24,373 nt of DNA from CAZNLL01 sp964573885 (lineage in GTDB: Bacteria; Desulfobacterota; DSM-4660; Desulfatiglandales; Desulfatiglandaceae): NCBI GenBank assembly GCA_964573885.1, contig CAZNLL010000049.1, positions 1 through 24,373 of the forward strand, read 5' to 3'. Position numbers and translations under genes: made by a program. The notes under the pieces are model-generated. The model saw nothing but the letters and a program-made list of their open reading frames with translations, did not search any database and was not told the origin of the DNA. Shown piece after piece: positions 15,836 to 22,602 of the stretch. The first letter of the stretch is position 1. The number at the start of each line of letters is the position of its first letter.

Positions 15836-16796
15836 TTTGAACCTCATCAAAATGGCGGGTCAATCTGCCATAGGAAACAGGGTCTGAGGAGAACTCCTGG
15901 GGCCTGAGGCCCTCAATGCGTTTTGAGCCCAAGAGATCCAAATAACCGCGCCGGTCTTTCACGCCGTAAACCCATTTCTCAAAAAAGGCCTTAAGGCCTT
16001 CCTCGGTGCGGGTCTCTTTTTCGTAAAAGGCAAAGTAGGGCCAGTCCATGTCGTAGTATCCGGCCACAGGCCCGGGATGACCGCCCCAGGGCTCGTGCAC
16101 AACGGCGCTGACCCGAAAAGCCGGGATCAGGGTGCGCCCGGGATCGCGCATCACCACATCCGGGCTTACAATGTCTTCGGCACAAACAATGATTCGCTCG
16201 CAGCTCTGAAGGCCGTAGCGGCTTTCTCCAAGCATGCCCCAGGTCTGGGCATTGCCGAGGGGGTCGGATCTCTGGACCTGGATGATGCCTACATCATGCC
16301 TGATAGGCGGCACAAGGCAGACGCGTTCGCCGGTAAAAGGGGAGACTTCGAACCTCAACCGGTTCTTTGCCCCTGATCGGCTCAGTTCCCCGTCAAAACC
16401 CGAACCCAGCATGGTCTTGGTGGCCACGTAAGGCAGATTTAGGGCCCCGGCAAAATAGGCGAGGTTCAGGCCCAGGATGGAATACTCCTCCATTTCGATC
16501 TTGCGGGGGATGTTTTTGGTCACGGCCCGGACAAAGCAATGCGCGGTGGTGGGCAGGGGGTTCCAGGTGAAAGTGGCGATCAAGTGCTTGACCGCTCCTG
16601 CCCCGATAAGCTGGTCGGTGGAGAGCAGACCTGCGCAGCCCGAGAGGGTCAGGTCTTTTTTACCCTGGCGAATCATCTCGTGGCCGGCGGCAAAGGGATC
16701 ATGCTGGATAAAGCCGCCCCAGAAAACGCTGTCTCCATTGTTTACGTATCTGTCTATGGCCTCGGTCATGGACAGGAGTTTTTCTTTTTCAGTCAT
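15828..16796 (-). CDS. Family I CoA-transferase, alpha subunit (GctA/IpdA-like)
   Basis: The protein has 322 residues from ATG 16796. An in-frame TTG 14 codons upstream exists, but family members begin close to the sequence MTEKEKLLSMTEAIDRYV. The CoA-transferase alpha fold is shown by NNGDSVFWGGFIQHDPFAAG near residue 18, DLTLSGCAGLLSTDQLIGAG, and VGIIQVQRSDPLGNAQTWG. The C-terminal part (PGRTLIPAFRVSAVVHEPWG and the PYFAFYEKETRTEEGLKAFF helix) is shared by glutaconate-transferase and IpdA-type proteins. The gene is fourth in the operon, 92 nt after the thiolase, and overlaps the beta-subunit gene. It should either activate a pathway acid with CoA or hydrolyse a cyclic diketone thioester. 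Confidence 0.87.
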   Translation of the reverse strand: MTEKEKLLSMTEAIDRYVNNGDSVFWGGFIQHDPFAAGHEMIRQGKKDLTLSGCAGLLSTDQLIGAGAVKHLIATFTWNPLPTTAHCFVRAVTKNIPRKIEMEEYSILGLNLAYFAGALNLPYVATKTMLGSGFDGELSRSGAKNRLRFEVSPFTGERVCLVPPIRHDVGIIQVQRSDPLGNAQTWGMLGESRYGLQSCERIIVCAEDIVSPDVVMRDPGRTLIPAFRVSAVVHEPWGGHPGPVAGYYDMDWPYFAFYEKETRTEEGLKAFFEKWVYGVKDRRGYLDLLGSKRIEGLRPQEFSSDPVSYGRLTRHFDEVQND

Positions 16797-16888
16797 AAAA
16801 TGTCTTTCATGCCCTTTGTTGAGATTTTCAGAAGACAAAGGTCTCCCGCCGTCACCCGCAAAATGGTATGGTTACCCGTGCAGGCGAT

Positions 16889-18076
16889 TTAGCCCTTTTC
16901 ATTGCCGAAGATGGCTACCGCACTGATCTGGGGAGGGCCTCCAAAGGTATGGGCCAGACCGAGTCTTGGATTCTTGACCTGCCGTTCCGGGAGTTCCGCC
17001 TTGCCCTGGAGTTGCTTGTAGATCTCATAGGTCATGCGGAGTCCGCTTGCGCCGATAGGGTGGCCGAAACACTTGAGGCCGCCGTCGATGTTGACCGGCA
17101 GCTTTCCCTCCCGGGTGAAGAAGCCCGACTCCACGTCCTCTTTGGCCTTTCCGCGAGGGCTCAGGTCAAAGTCCTCGTAAATGAGGAGTTCCGTGATGGA
17201 GAAACAGTCATGGACCTCTGCCACGTCCAATTCTTCCCTGGGATTGCGGATGCCCGCCATCTCGTATGCCTTGTGAGAGGAGGTGACCAGGGAATCGAAA
17301 CTGGTCCAGCTGAACCCGGGTCTGAAGTGGGGCATCACCGAATCTGTGGCAACCCCGAATCCCTTGAGGTAGATGGGATCCGAACGGAACTCCTTGGCCC
17401 GCTCTGCGGAAGTGACAATGGCACAGGCCGCTCCGTCGCTGTTGCCACAACAGTCGAAAAGCCCCAGGGGATAGGCGATGATGGGCGCATTGAGCACCTT
17501 TTCCACGGTGATCTTATTGCGGAAATGGGCCTTGGGGCAGAGACTGCCGTTATCGTGATTTTTGACTTCTATCCTGGCCAGGACTTCCCGCCCCTGCCGG
17601 TCGTCGAGGCCGTAGGTCTTGAAGTAACGCTGGGCGATGAGTCCAAAGGACCCGGGCGAGGTCCTCCTGGCCTCATAGACCGGATGCATTCCCCGGCCGG
17701 TGCCCAGACCCGGGAATCCCGTATCCTTGAGCTTCTCCACGCCCAGGGCCATCACAATATCGTAGGCCCCGCTGGCCACGGCCAAACACGCCTCGATCAA
17801 GGCGATATGGCCGGAGGTACACCAGTTTTCGTTACGGATAATGGGGATATTGCCCAACTTGAGAGAATCCGCGGCCACGGTTCCTGACACGCCAATGACG
17901 GGTGCCATGACCTGGGAATACCAGCAGGCCTCAATATTTTCTTTGCTGATCCCTGCATCATCATACGCCTCGTAGGCGGCTTCCACGGCCAGGTCTTCCA
18001 TCCCCTTATTCCAGAGTTCTCCGAACCTGGTACATCCCATTCCAACAATGGCCACCCTGTCTTTTATGCTGCCCAT
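16889..18076 (-). CDS. SCP2/archaeal-type thiolase family protein
   Basis: This 395-residue protein is of the lipid-transfer (SCP-x)/archaeal thiolase group. The acyl-accepting Cys86 is in NENWCTSGHIALIEAC. The two active-site histidines of this subgroup are His289 in EVHDCFSITEL and His339 in CFGHPIGASGLR. The second cysteine of classical thiolases is replaced in HTFGGPPQISAVAIFG, as is usual in this subgroup. Such thiolases typically work with a DUF35 Zn/OB-fold partner; here the gene just upstream encodes one fused to an HMG-CoA-synthase-like domain. The stop and start overlap by one base (TAATG), so equal expression and complex formation are likely. It would cleave a 3-oxoacyl-CoA with CoA. 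Condensation is the alternative direction. Confidence 0.9.
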   Translation of the reverse strand: MGSIKDRVAIVGMGCTRFGELWNKGMEDLAVEAAYEAYDDAGISKENIEACWYSQVMAPVIGVSGTVAADSLKLGNIPIIRNENWCTSGHIALIEACLAVASGAYDIVMALGVEKLKDTGFPGLGTGRGMHPVYEARRTSPGSFGLIAQRYFKTYGLDDRQGREVLARIEVKNHDNGSLCPKAHFRNKITVEKVLNAPIIAYPLGLFDCCGNSDGAACAIVTSAERAKEFRSDPIYLKGFGVATDSVMPHFRPGFSWTSFDSLVTSSHKAYEMAGIRNPREELDVAEVHDCFSITELLIYEDFDLSPRGKAKEDVESGFFTREGKLPVNIDGGLKCFGHPIGASGLRMTYEIYKQLQGKAELPERQVKNPRLGLAHTFGGPPQISAVAIFGNEKG

Positions 18077-19512
18077 TATTCACTCCTTCCATTTCTCAAG
18101 GGTCTGCATTTCCAGAAGTAGTTGTGCATGCCCGCGCCCTCATAGATCCTTCTGAAGGTCAGGCCTACCGCCATGCCTACTTTCACTTCGGAAGGCTCGC
18201 AGTCCGTCATCATCCCATAAAAACGGGCCTTGTCCTTTCCAAATTCCGCAACCGTCTGGATCACCACCGGATCATCGCTTCTCCCTGCGAGATTATCGAG
18301 GGTAAAGGTGAAAACCTCTCCCTCCAGATTGGCGATGGGCTCTTCATCAAAGTCGTCTTTGGCGTTGCAATTGAAGCAGACCCGCTGTACCGGGAAGGCC
18401 AATGATCCGCACTGACGGCATCGGCTTCCGTGGGCCCTGATGATGCTGTTGCGGTCCCTCCACGTCACTGTTGCCGATGGAAAAAGGCGAAAGGGCTCGC
18501 CCGGCAACGTCTCCACCAGTCCTTTGTAACTGAGAAAACGGGCATAAGAGGGAAGCATGATCTTTTCATTCAAATACGCATTGATCTTGCGGTGGTGCGA
18601 CGCCTTCTTGATCTCGTCCGTCACCCTGAAGAGAAGGGCGTCGGCGCCGTCCGCATAGGCGGCCAGAAGAATCAACTCTCCGGGAGAGGCCTTTTCCAAG
18701 GCATTGACGAGCATGAGGATGGGCTGGGCCGTACCACAATATCCCACAGTGGAGATCATGGGGTCTTCCACCTGGGAATCCAGATCAAAGCCCAGTCTCT
18801 TGGCCACATTTTTGTAGGAACGCATATCAGGAGAGGGAATGATAACCCTGGAAACGGCCTTGGGTTCAAGGCCGTATTTTTTCAAAATCCCGCTGATGAC
18901 TTCTGTCATGTGGTTGGCATAGCCCTCACCCAGCACGAACCGGGCCTCCCAGGTCTTTACAAAAGTATCCTCGGGATTTCTCCATACATCAATCATGTCA
19001 TTGGAAATGGAATGGCTGCCCTCAAAAAGGGCCACCACATTTTCCCGGCTCACCACAACCGCGGCGGCGCCGTCACCAAAGGCCTGTTCCTGATCCGACC
19101 GGGGGTATCCGATACGGCAGTCGGCCGCCGAAACAAGACAACGGGCCAATGAGCCGCTGTTCACCGCATCCAGGGCGGCCTTCAGGGCCCCCGTTCCGGC
19201 CCTCAGGGAGTGGGCGAAGTCCGCAGTGCTGATCTCCCGTTTGAGGTCCGCGGCCGTAGCGATCAGTGCGGCATTCATCTTCTCCTTGTAGGGTGCGGTG
19301 GTTGTGGCGAAAAAGAGGCCGTCTATGTCCTGGGGCCCTGTGTCCCTCAGGCAATTCCTGGAGGCCTCCACAGCCATGGTGATACTGTCCTCGTCGTTGT
19401 TGGCCACACTGCGCTCGCCCCCTAAAGAAGGCCTGTTCCAGTTGGTGGCGATGATTCCCCTGTCTATTCGAAGGACGGGTATGTGACTCCCTATAAGACT
19501 GATTCCTAACAT
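18076..19512 (-). CDS. HMG-CoA-synthase-like domain fused to a DUF35 Zn-ribbon/OB-fold domain
   Basis: The protein has 478 residues. Residues 1 to about 300 align with archaeal HMG-CoA synthase (ISLIGSHIPVLRIDRG, NNDEDSITMAVEASRNCL, AYADGADALLF). The catalytic positions appear changed: the Glu site reads Thr71 (ATTTAPY), the Cys site reads Leu103 (ADFAHSLRAGTG) and the His site reads Pro226 (VIIPSPDMRSY). The C-terminal part, about 350-470, is a DUF35 domain. It has a Zn ribbon with Cys365, Cys368, Cys379 and Cys382 (C-x2-C-x10-C-x2-C) and then an OB fold. In archaea, thiolase, HMG-CoA synthase and a separate DUF35 protein form one channelling complex. Here two of the three are fused and the third is the next gene. 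A non-catalytic, substrate-shuttling or scaffolding role for the synthase domain is inferred. AAAGGAGGG precedes ATG 19512. Confidence 0.85.
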   Translation of the reverse strand: MLGISLIGSHIPVLRIDRGIIATNWNRPSLGGERSVANNDEDSITMAVEASRNCLRDTGPQDIDGLFFATTTAPYKEKMNAALIATAADLKREISTADFAHSLRAGTGALKAALDAVNSGSLARCLVSAADCRIGYPRSDQEQAFGDGAAAVVVSRENVVALFEGSHSISNDMIDVWRNPEDTFVKTWEARFVLGEGYANHMTEVISGILKKYGLEPKAVSRVIIPSPDMRSYKNVAKRLGFDLDSQVEDPMISTVGYCGTAQPILMLVNALEKASPGELILLAAYADGADALLFRVTDEIKKASHHRKINAYLNEKIMLPSYARFLSYKGLVETLPGEPFRLFPSATVTWRDRNSIIRAHGSRCRQCGSLAFPVQRVCFNCNAKDDFDEEPIANLEGEVFTFTLDNLAGRSDDPVVIQTVAEFGKDKARFYGMMTDCEPSEVKVGMAVGLTFRRIYEGAGMHNYFWKCRPLRNGRSE

Positions 19513-19544
19513 ATGTGATTCCCTCCTTTTGATTGAATCTGACC

Positions 19545-21203
19545 CTAGGAGATGGTCTGAACCGGCTGGTACTCCCCGAATACCTCCCTCAAGACCCCGC
19601 AGATCTCCCCTAATGTGGCATAGGCCTTGACCGCCTCAATAAAGTGGGGCATGAGGTTCTCCTCGCCTTGGGCCGCTCGCTTCATGGCTTCCAAGGCAGC
19701 CTGGCACTTGGCCTGATCCCTCTGATTTCGCAATCGCCGGATCTTGGCTATTTGGGTCCGGGCCAGTTCAGGATCCGACTTAAAGAGGGCTGTGTCCAGA
19801 TCTTCTTCTACTTGGTACTTGTTGAGGCCCACCACAATACGCTTTTCCTCCTCCACTTCCCGTTGAATCTCATAGGCCCGGGCCTCGATCTCTTTCTGGA
19901 TAAACCCCTTTTCTATGGCCGCGATGGCCCCGCCCATATCGTCGATTTTTTGAATCAATGCTTTGATCTCCTCCTCCATTTTTCTGGTGAGGGCTTCCAC
20001 GTAAAAGGAACCCCCCAGAGGATCGACGGTGTCGGTCACACCCGCCTCGTGATCCAGGATCTGTTGGGTCCTCAGGCTGAGGCGAACGGACTTCTCAGTG
20101 GGAATGGCCAGGGCCTCGTCAAAAGAACAGGCGGCAAGGGATTGGGCCCCTCCGAGCACTGCCGCCAGGGCCTGATAGGCCACCCTGATGATATTGTTTT
20201 CCGGTTGCTGGGCCGTGAGGCTGACCCCGGATGTCTGGGTGTGGAAGCGGAGCATCCAGGACTTGGGGTTTTTGGCCCCGAAGCGGTTCCGCAAAATATC
20301 GGCCCACACCTTTCTGGCCGCTCGGTATTTGGCCGCCTCTTCAAAGATCTTGTTATGGGTATTGAAGATCCAGCTGATTCTGGGGGCAAACTCGTCTATT
20401 TTCAGACCGGCCTTGAGCCCTGCCTCGATATAGGCGACGGCGTTGGAAAAACTGAAGGCGATCTCTTGAACGGCGGAGCAGCCCGCCTCCCGTAAATGGT
20501 ATCCGCCCACATTAATGGTATTCCATTGGGGGACATGATCTTTACAGAAGGCAAAGATGTCCGTAATCAGCCTGAGGGAGGGCCTGGGCGGAAAAATATA
20601 GGTCCCCCTGGCCGTATACTCCTTGAGGATGTCGTTTTGTATGGTACCGCGAAGGCTTTCAGAGGGGAGGCCCTGCTTTTCGGCCACCACTATGTACATG
20701 GCCAAAAGGATCGCCGCGGGGGCGTTAATGGTCATGGAAGTGGAAAGCTTGTCCAGGGGAAGGTCCCGGAAGAGCACCTCCATGTCTTTAAGGGAATCAA
20801 TGGCCACTCCCACCTTGCCCACTTCCCCTTCACTCATGGGGTGGTCTGAATCGTACCCGATCTGTGTGGGCAGATCAAAGGCCACGGAAAGGCCTGTTTG
20901 TCCCTGCTCAAGGAGATATTTGTACCGCTTGTTGGTCTCCTCCGCCGTCCCGAAACCGGAATACTGCCGCATGGTCCAGGTGCGGCCCAGATACATGGTG
21001 GGATGGATTCCCCGGGTAAAGGGGTATTTGCCCGGAAAGCCCACATGATCGAGAAATGAGGTGTCCTTCAACTCCACGGGCGTGTAAAGGACTTCCACCG
21101 GGTCACCCCAATCGGTGTGGTGTTGGTTAAAGGGCTTGCCTTTTGAAAGGGCTTCATCCCACTTCTTCTTTTCTTCTTGAATGGCCTCTTTCTCATCTTT
21201 CAT
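19545..21203 (-). CDS. Methylmalonyl-CoA mutase-type large subunit, without B12-binding domain
   Basis: This 552-residue protein covers the substrate-binding TIM barrel of coenzyme-B12-dependent acyl-CoA mutases. Family landmarks are RTWTMRQYSGFGTAEETNKR, LSVAFDLPTQIGYDSDHP, GTIQNDILKEY, and GGYHLREAG with His236. Tyr81 and Arg199 align with Tyr89 and Arg207 of Propionibacterium methylmalonyl-CoA mutase, which hold the substrate carboxylate. Isobutyryl-CoA mutase has Phe/Gln and 2-hydroxyisobutyryl-CoA mutase Ile/Gln there. The substrate is therefore probably methylmalonyl-/succinyl-CoA or a substituted succinyl-CoA. The cobalamin-binding domain is absent, as in two-subunit mutases, but no small subunit, MeaB chaperone or epimerase gene is in the window. 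It is the first gene of the minus-strand operon; GAGG lies five bases before ATG 21203. Confidence 0.92.
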   Translation of the reverse strand: MKDEKEAIQEEKKKWDEALSKGKPFNQHHTDWGDPVEVLYTPVELKDTSFLDHVGFPGKYPFTRGIHPTMYLGRTWTMRQYSGFGTAEETNKRYKYLLEQGQTGLSVAFDLPTQIGYDSDHPMSEGEVGKVGVAIDSLKDMEVLFRDLPLDKLSTSMTINAPAAILLAMYIVVAEKQGLPSESLRGTIQNDILKEYTARGTYIFPPRPSLRLITDIFAFCKDHVPQWNTINVGGYHLREAGCSAVQEIAFSFSNAVAYIEAGLKAGLKIDEFAPRISWIFNTHNKIFEEAAKYRAARKVWADILRNRFGAKNPKSWMLRFHTQTSGVSLTAQQPENNIIRVAYQALAAVLGGAQSLAACSFDEALAIPTEKSVRLSLRTQQILDHEAGVTDTVDPLGGSFYVEALTRKMEEEIKALIQKIDDMGGAIAAIEKGFIQKEIEARAYEIQREVEEEKRIVVGLNKYQVEEDLDTALFKSDPELARTQIAKIRRLRNQRDQAKCQAALEAMKRAAQGEENLMPHFIEAVKAYATLGEICGVLREVFGEYQPVQTIS

Positions 21204-21244
21204 GGCTGCCTCAGATCCCTGTGCGCCTGTCTATGGCTTGAGTT

Positions 21245-21441
21245 TTAACCCCGTTGTTGCAAACGCACCGAGCTCCTAGACATATAACTACAGTAAAACC
21301 AGAAAGTTATGTCATTTTATATCCAGGGTCTGGATATCACTGTTGGTGAATTCCAGATTTCAAGCGTTAAAAGCGGCATTTGAAGTCATAAAAGGCGAAA
21401 TGCCGAATCCTTAAGCGCCTTTCATGCAACAACGGGGTTAA
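21245..21441 (+). mobile_element. MITE-like inverted-repeat element, copy B (197 bp)
   Basis: The ends form a perfect 17-bp terminal inverted repeat: TTAACCCCGTTGTTGCA at 21245-21261 and its complement at 21425-21441. The outer TTAA may be a target duplication. The interior matches copy A, including a 19-bp identical block at 21269-21287. The hairpin ATATCCAG-GGT-CTGGATAT (21319-21337) has base-pair changes that compensate relative to copy A. It is longer than copy A because of an extra segment near the right end that itself forms the stem CGGCATTT/AAATGCCG. No protein is encoded. Confidence 0.8.
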
Positions 21442-21635
21442 GAGTTCACGTGTTTTTAGTGCTCATGATCCGGGCTTGATATGTATGCATGCAATTTTTG
21501 GGTCCATCATTTTGGCGTTGACAACCCGTAAGATTTGGGTTAATCGGATAAAATCTAATCAATAAACTAATTAAATTTTAAATTATATGTCAAGGAAATA
21601 ATTCCCCTGAAGGGGACCAGCGGGAGGGGCGGATT
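21442..21635. promoter_or_regulatory. A+T-rich divergent control region between the mutase and hydratase operons
   Basis: Together with copy B this fills the 432-bp gap between the divergent starts at 21203 and 21636. It holds two TTGACA hexamers in opposite directions: plus strand 21518-21523 and minus strand 21593-21588. Neither has a convincing -10 at normal spacing. Other features are an inverted repeat AACCC-N9-GGGTT (about 21524-21542), the palindrome TGCATGCA, a strongly A+T-rich stretch (about 21541-21600), and CCCCTGAAGGGG (21604-21615) just before the Shine-Dalgarno. The GntR-type palindrome seen near 5191, 6061 and 9896 is not present. Confidence 0.4.
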
Positions 21636-22415
21636 ATGGAATCGGAAAAGGTTCACATCGAGATTAATCAAAAAGTCGCCGTGGCCACCATCAACAATCC
21701 ACCGGCCAATGCCTTGAGCCCGGAGTTGAGGGATGAATTCATGGATAAGGTGGGCCTCATGGAGAAAAATGACGACATCTGGGTCCTTATCATAACGGGG
21801 ACGGGGGAGAAATTTTTTGCCGCAGGAGCGGACATCCCCTCTCTTCTCGATCTTGACAGGGAAAGCGGATTGGCCCGGGTCAAGAAATCCCGGCAGTTTT
21901 ACAGCGGCGTGGCCTATTTCGAAAAGCCCGTGATCGCGGCCATCAACGGGATTTGCCTGGGGGGCGGCCTGGAACTGGCCCTGGCATGCGACATCCGTGT
22001 GGCCGCGGAACATGCCAAACTGGGCGTCCCTGAGGTAAACCTGGGGCTGATCCCCGGGGCCGGGGGGACCCAGCGCCTGCCCCGGGCCGTGGGGCCTGGT
22101 TGGGGCAATTATCTGCTCTTCACAGGGGAGGCCATCCCTGCTCAAAAGGCCCTGGAAATCGGATTGGTCCAGGAAGTGGCCCCTAAGGAAGCGCTTATGA
22201 AGGCGGCCCTGAAAATCGCGGAAAAGATCAACAGTAAAGGTCCCTTGGCCGTAAGGGCCGCCAAAAGGGCCTCCTCCAGGGGCCTGCAGGAACCCCTGGA
22301 AAAGGGGCTTGACCTGGAAAACGAGACCTTTTCCCAAGTCTGTGCCACCCAGGACAAAAACGAGGGGGTCAAGGCCTTTCTGGAAAAGCGAAAACCGGCA
22401 TTCAAGGCCAGATAG
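21636..22415 (+). CDS. Enoyl-CoA hydratase (crotonase) family protein
   Basis: This is a 259-residue crotonase. Both catalytic glutamates are present: Glu113 in CLGGGLELALACDIRVAA and Glu133 in LGVPEVNLGLIPGAGGTQRL. The CoA-binding segment NNPPANALSPELRDEF and the FAAGADIPSLL loop are typical. It is more like the hydratase units linked to beta-oxidation than ring-opening members, but the substrate is not evident. The start at ATG 21636 follows a purine-rich GGGAGGGGCGG. It leads a plus-strand operon with a dehydrogenase and a MaoC-like protein, and is divergent from the mutase operon. It resembles the hydratase at 14207-14992 in general layout; the copies are clearly distinct genes. Confidence 0.92.
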   Translation: MESEKVHIEINQKVAVATINNPPANALSPELRDEFMDKVGLMEKNDDIWVLIITGTGEKFFAAGADIPSLLDLDRESGLARVKKSRQFYSGVAYFEKPVIAAINGICLGGGLELALACDIRVAAEHAKLGVPEVNLGLIPGAGGTQRLPRAVGPGWGNYLLFTGEAIPAQKALEIGLVQEVAPKEALMKAALKIAEKINSKGPLAVRAAKRASSRGLQEPLEKGLDLENETFSQVCATQDKNEGVKAFLEKRKPAFKAR

Positions 22416-22427
22416 TCCCATCTTACC

Positions 22428-22469
22428 CCCGAGCCGGGGGAGCACACCCGGGAGAGATAAAGGCTCGGG
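22428..22469 (+). other. Hairpin in the hydratase-dehydrogenase intergenic region
   Basis: CCCGAGCC (22428-22435) is perfectly complementary to GGCTCGGG (22462-22469), giving an 8-bp G+C stem around 26 nt that include a CCCGGG palindrome. It starts 13 nt after the hydratase stop. No T-tract follows, so it is not a standard terminator; mRNA processing or stabilisation is possible. Confidence 0.4.
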
Positions 22470-22487
22470 CATGGATGATGAACAAAT

Positions 22488-22505
22488 CCCCTCCCTTGAG
22501 AGGGG
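22488..22505 (+). repeat. Short G/C-rich palindrome, possibly a dispersed repeat
   Basis: CCCCTC (22488-22493) pairs with GAGGGG (22500-22505) around CCTTGA. Purine/pyrimidine-skewed sequences of this general type occur as dispersed intergenic repeats in many bacteria, but no second copy is in this window. Confidence 0.3.
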
Positions 22506-22602
22506 GGTGGTAAGGGTTGGGCCGGGTTTGCGTGGCTTTGACCATGAAAAAGGAAAGACTGAATCTGCCACAAGGAAGTGAGGACAGGGAGGAGTGCAGC
22601 CT

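Noticed and set aside
16868..17887. Long plus-strand open frame (339 codons)
   Set aside because: Antisense shadow of the thiolase gene, caused by G+C-rich third positions; no domain or ribosome-binding site.
5323..19512. Benzylsuccinate (bbs) beta-oxidation operon
   Set aside because: A family III CoA-transferase, dehydrogenase, crotonase and thiolase/DUF35 are shared, but the paired short-chain dehydrogenase genes are missing, only one family III subunit is present, and the genes are split over two strands.
19545..21203. Identification as 2-hydroxyisobutyryl-CoA or isobutyryl-CoA mutase (acetone or tert-butyl pathways)
   Set aside because: Those enzymes have Ile/Gln or Phe/Gln at the two specificity sites; this protein has Tyr81 and Arg199.
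22471..22581. 36-codon open frame in the hydratase-dehydrogenase gap
   Set aside because: No ribosome-binding site, crosses a hairpin, and no recognisable sequence.
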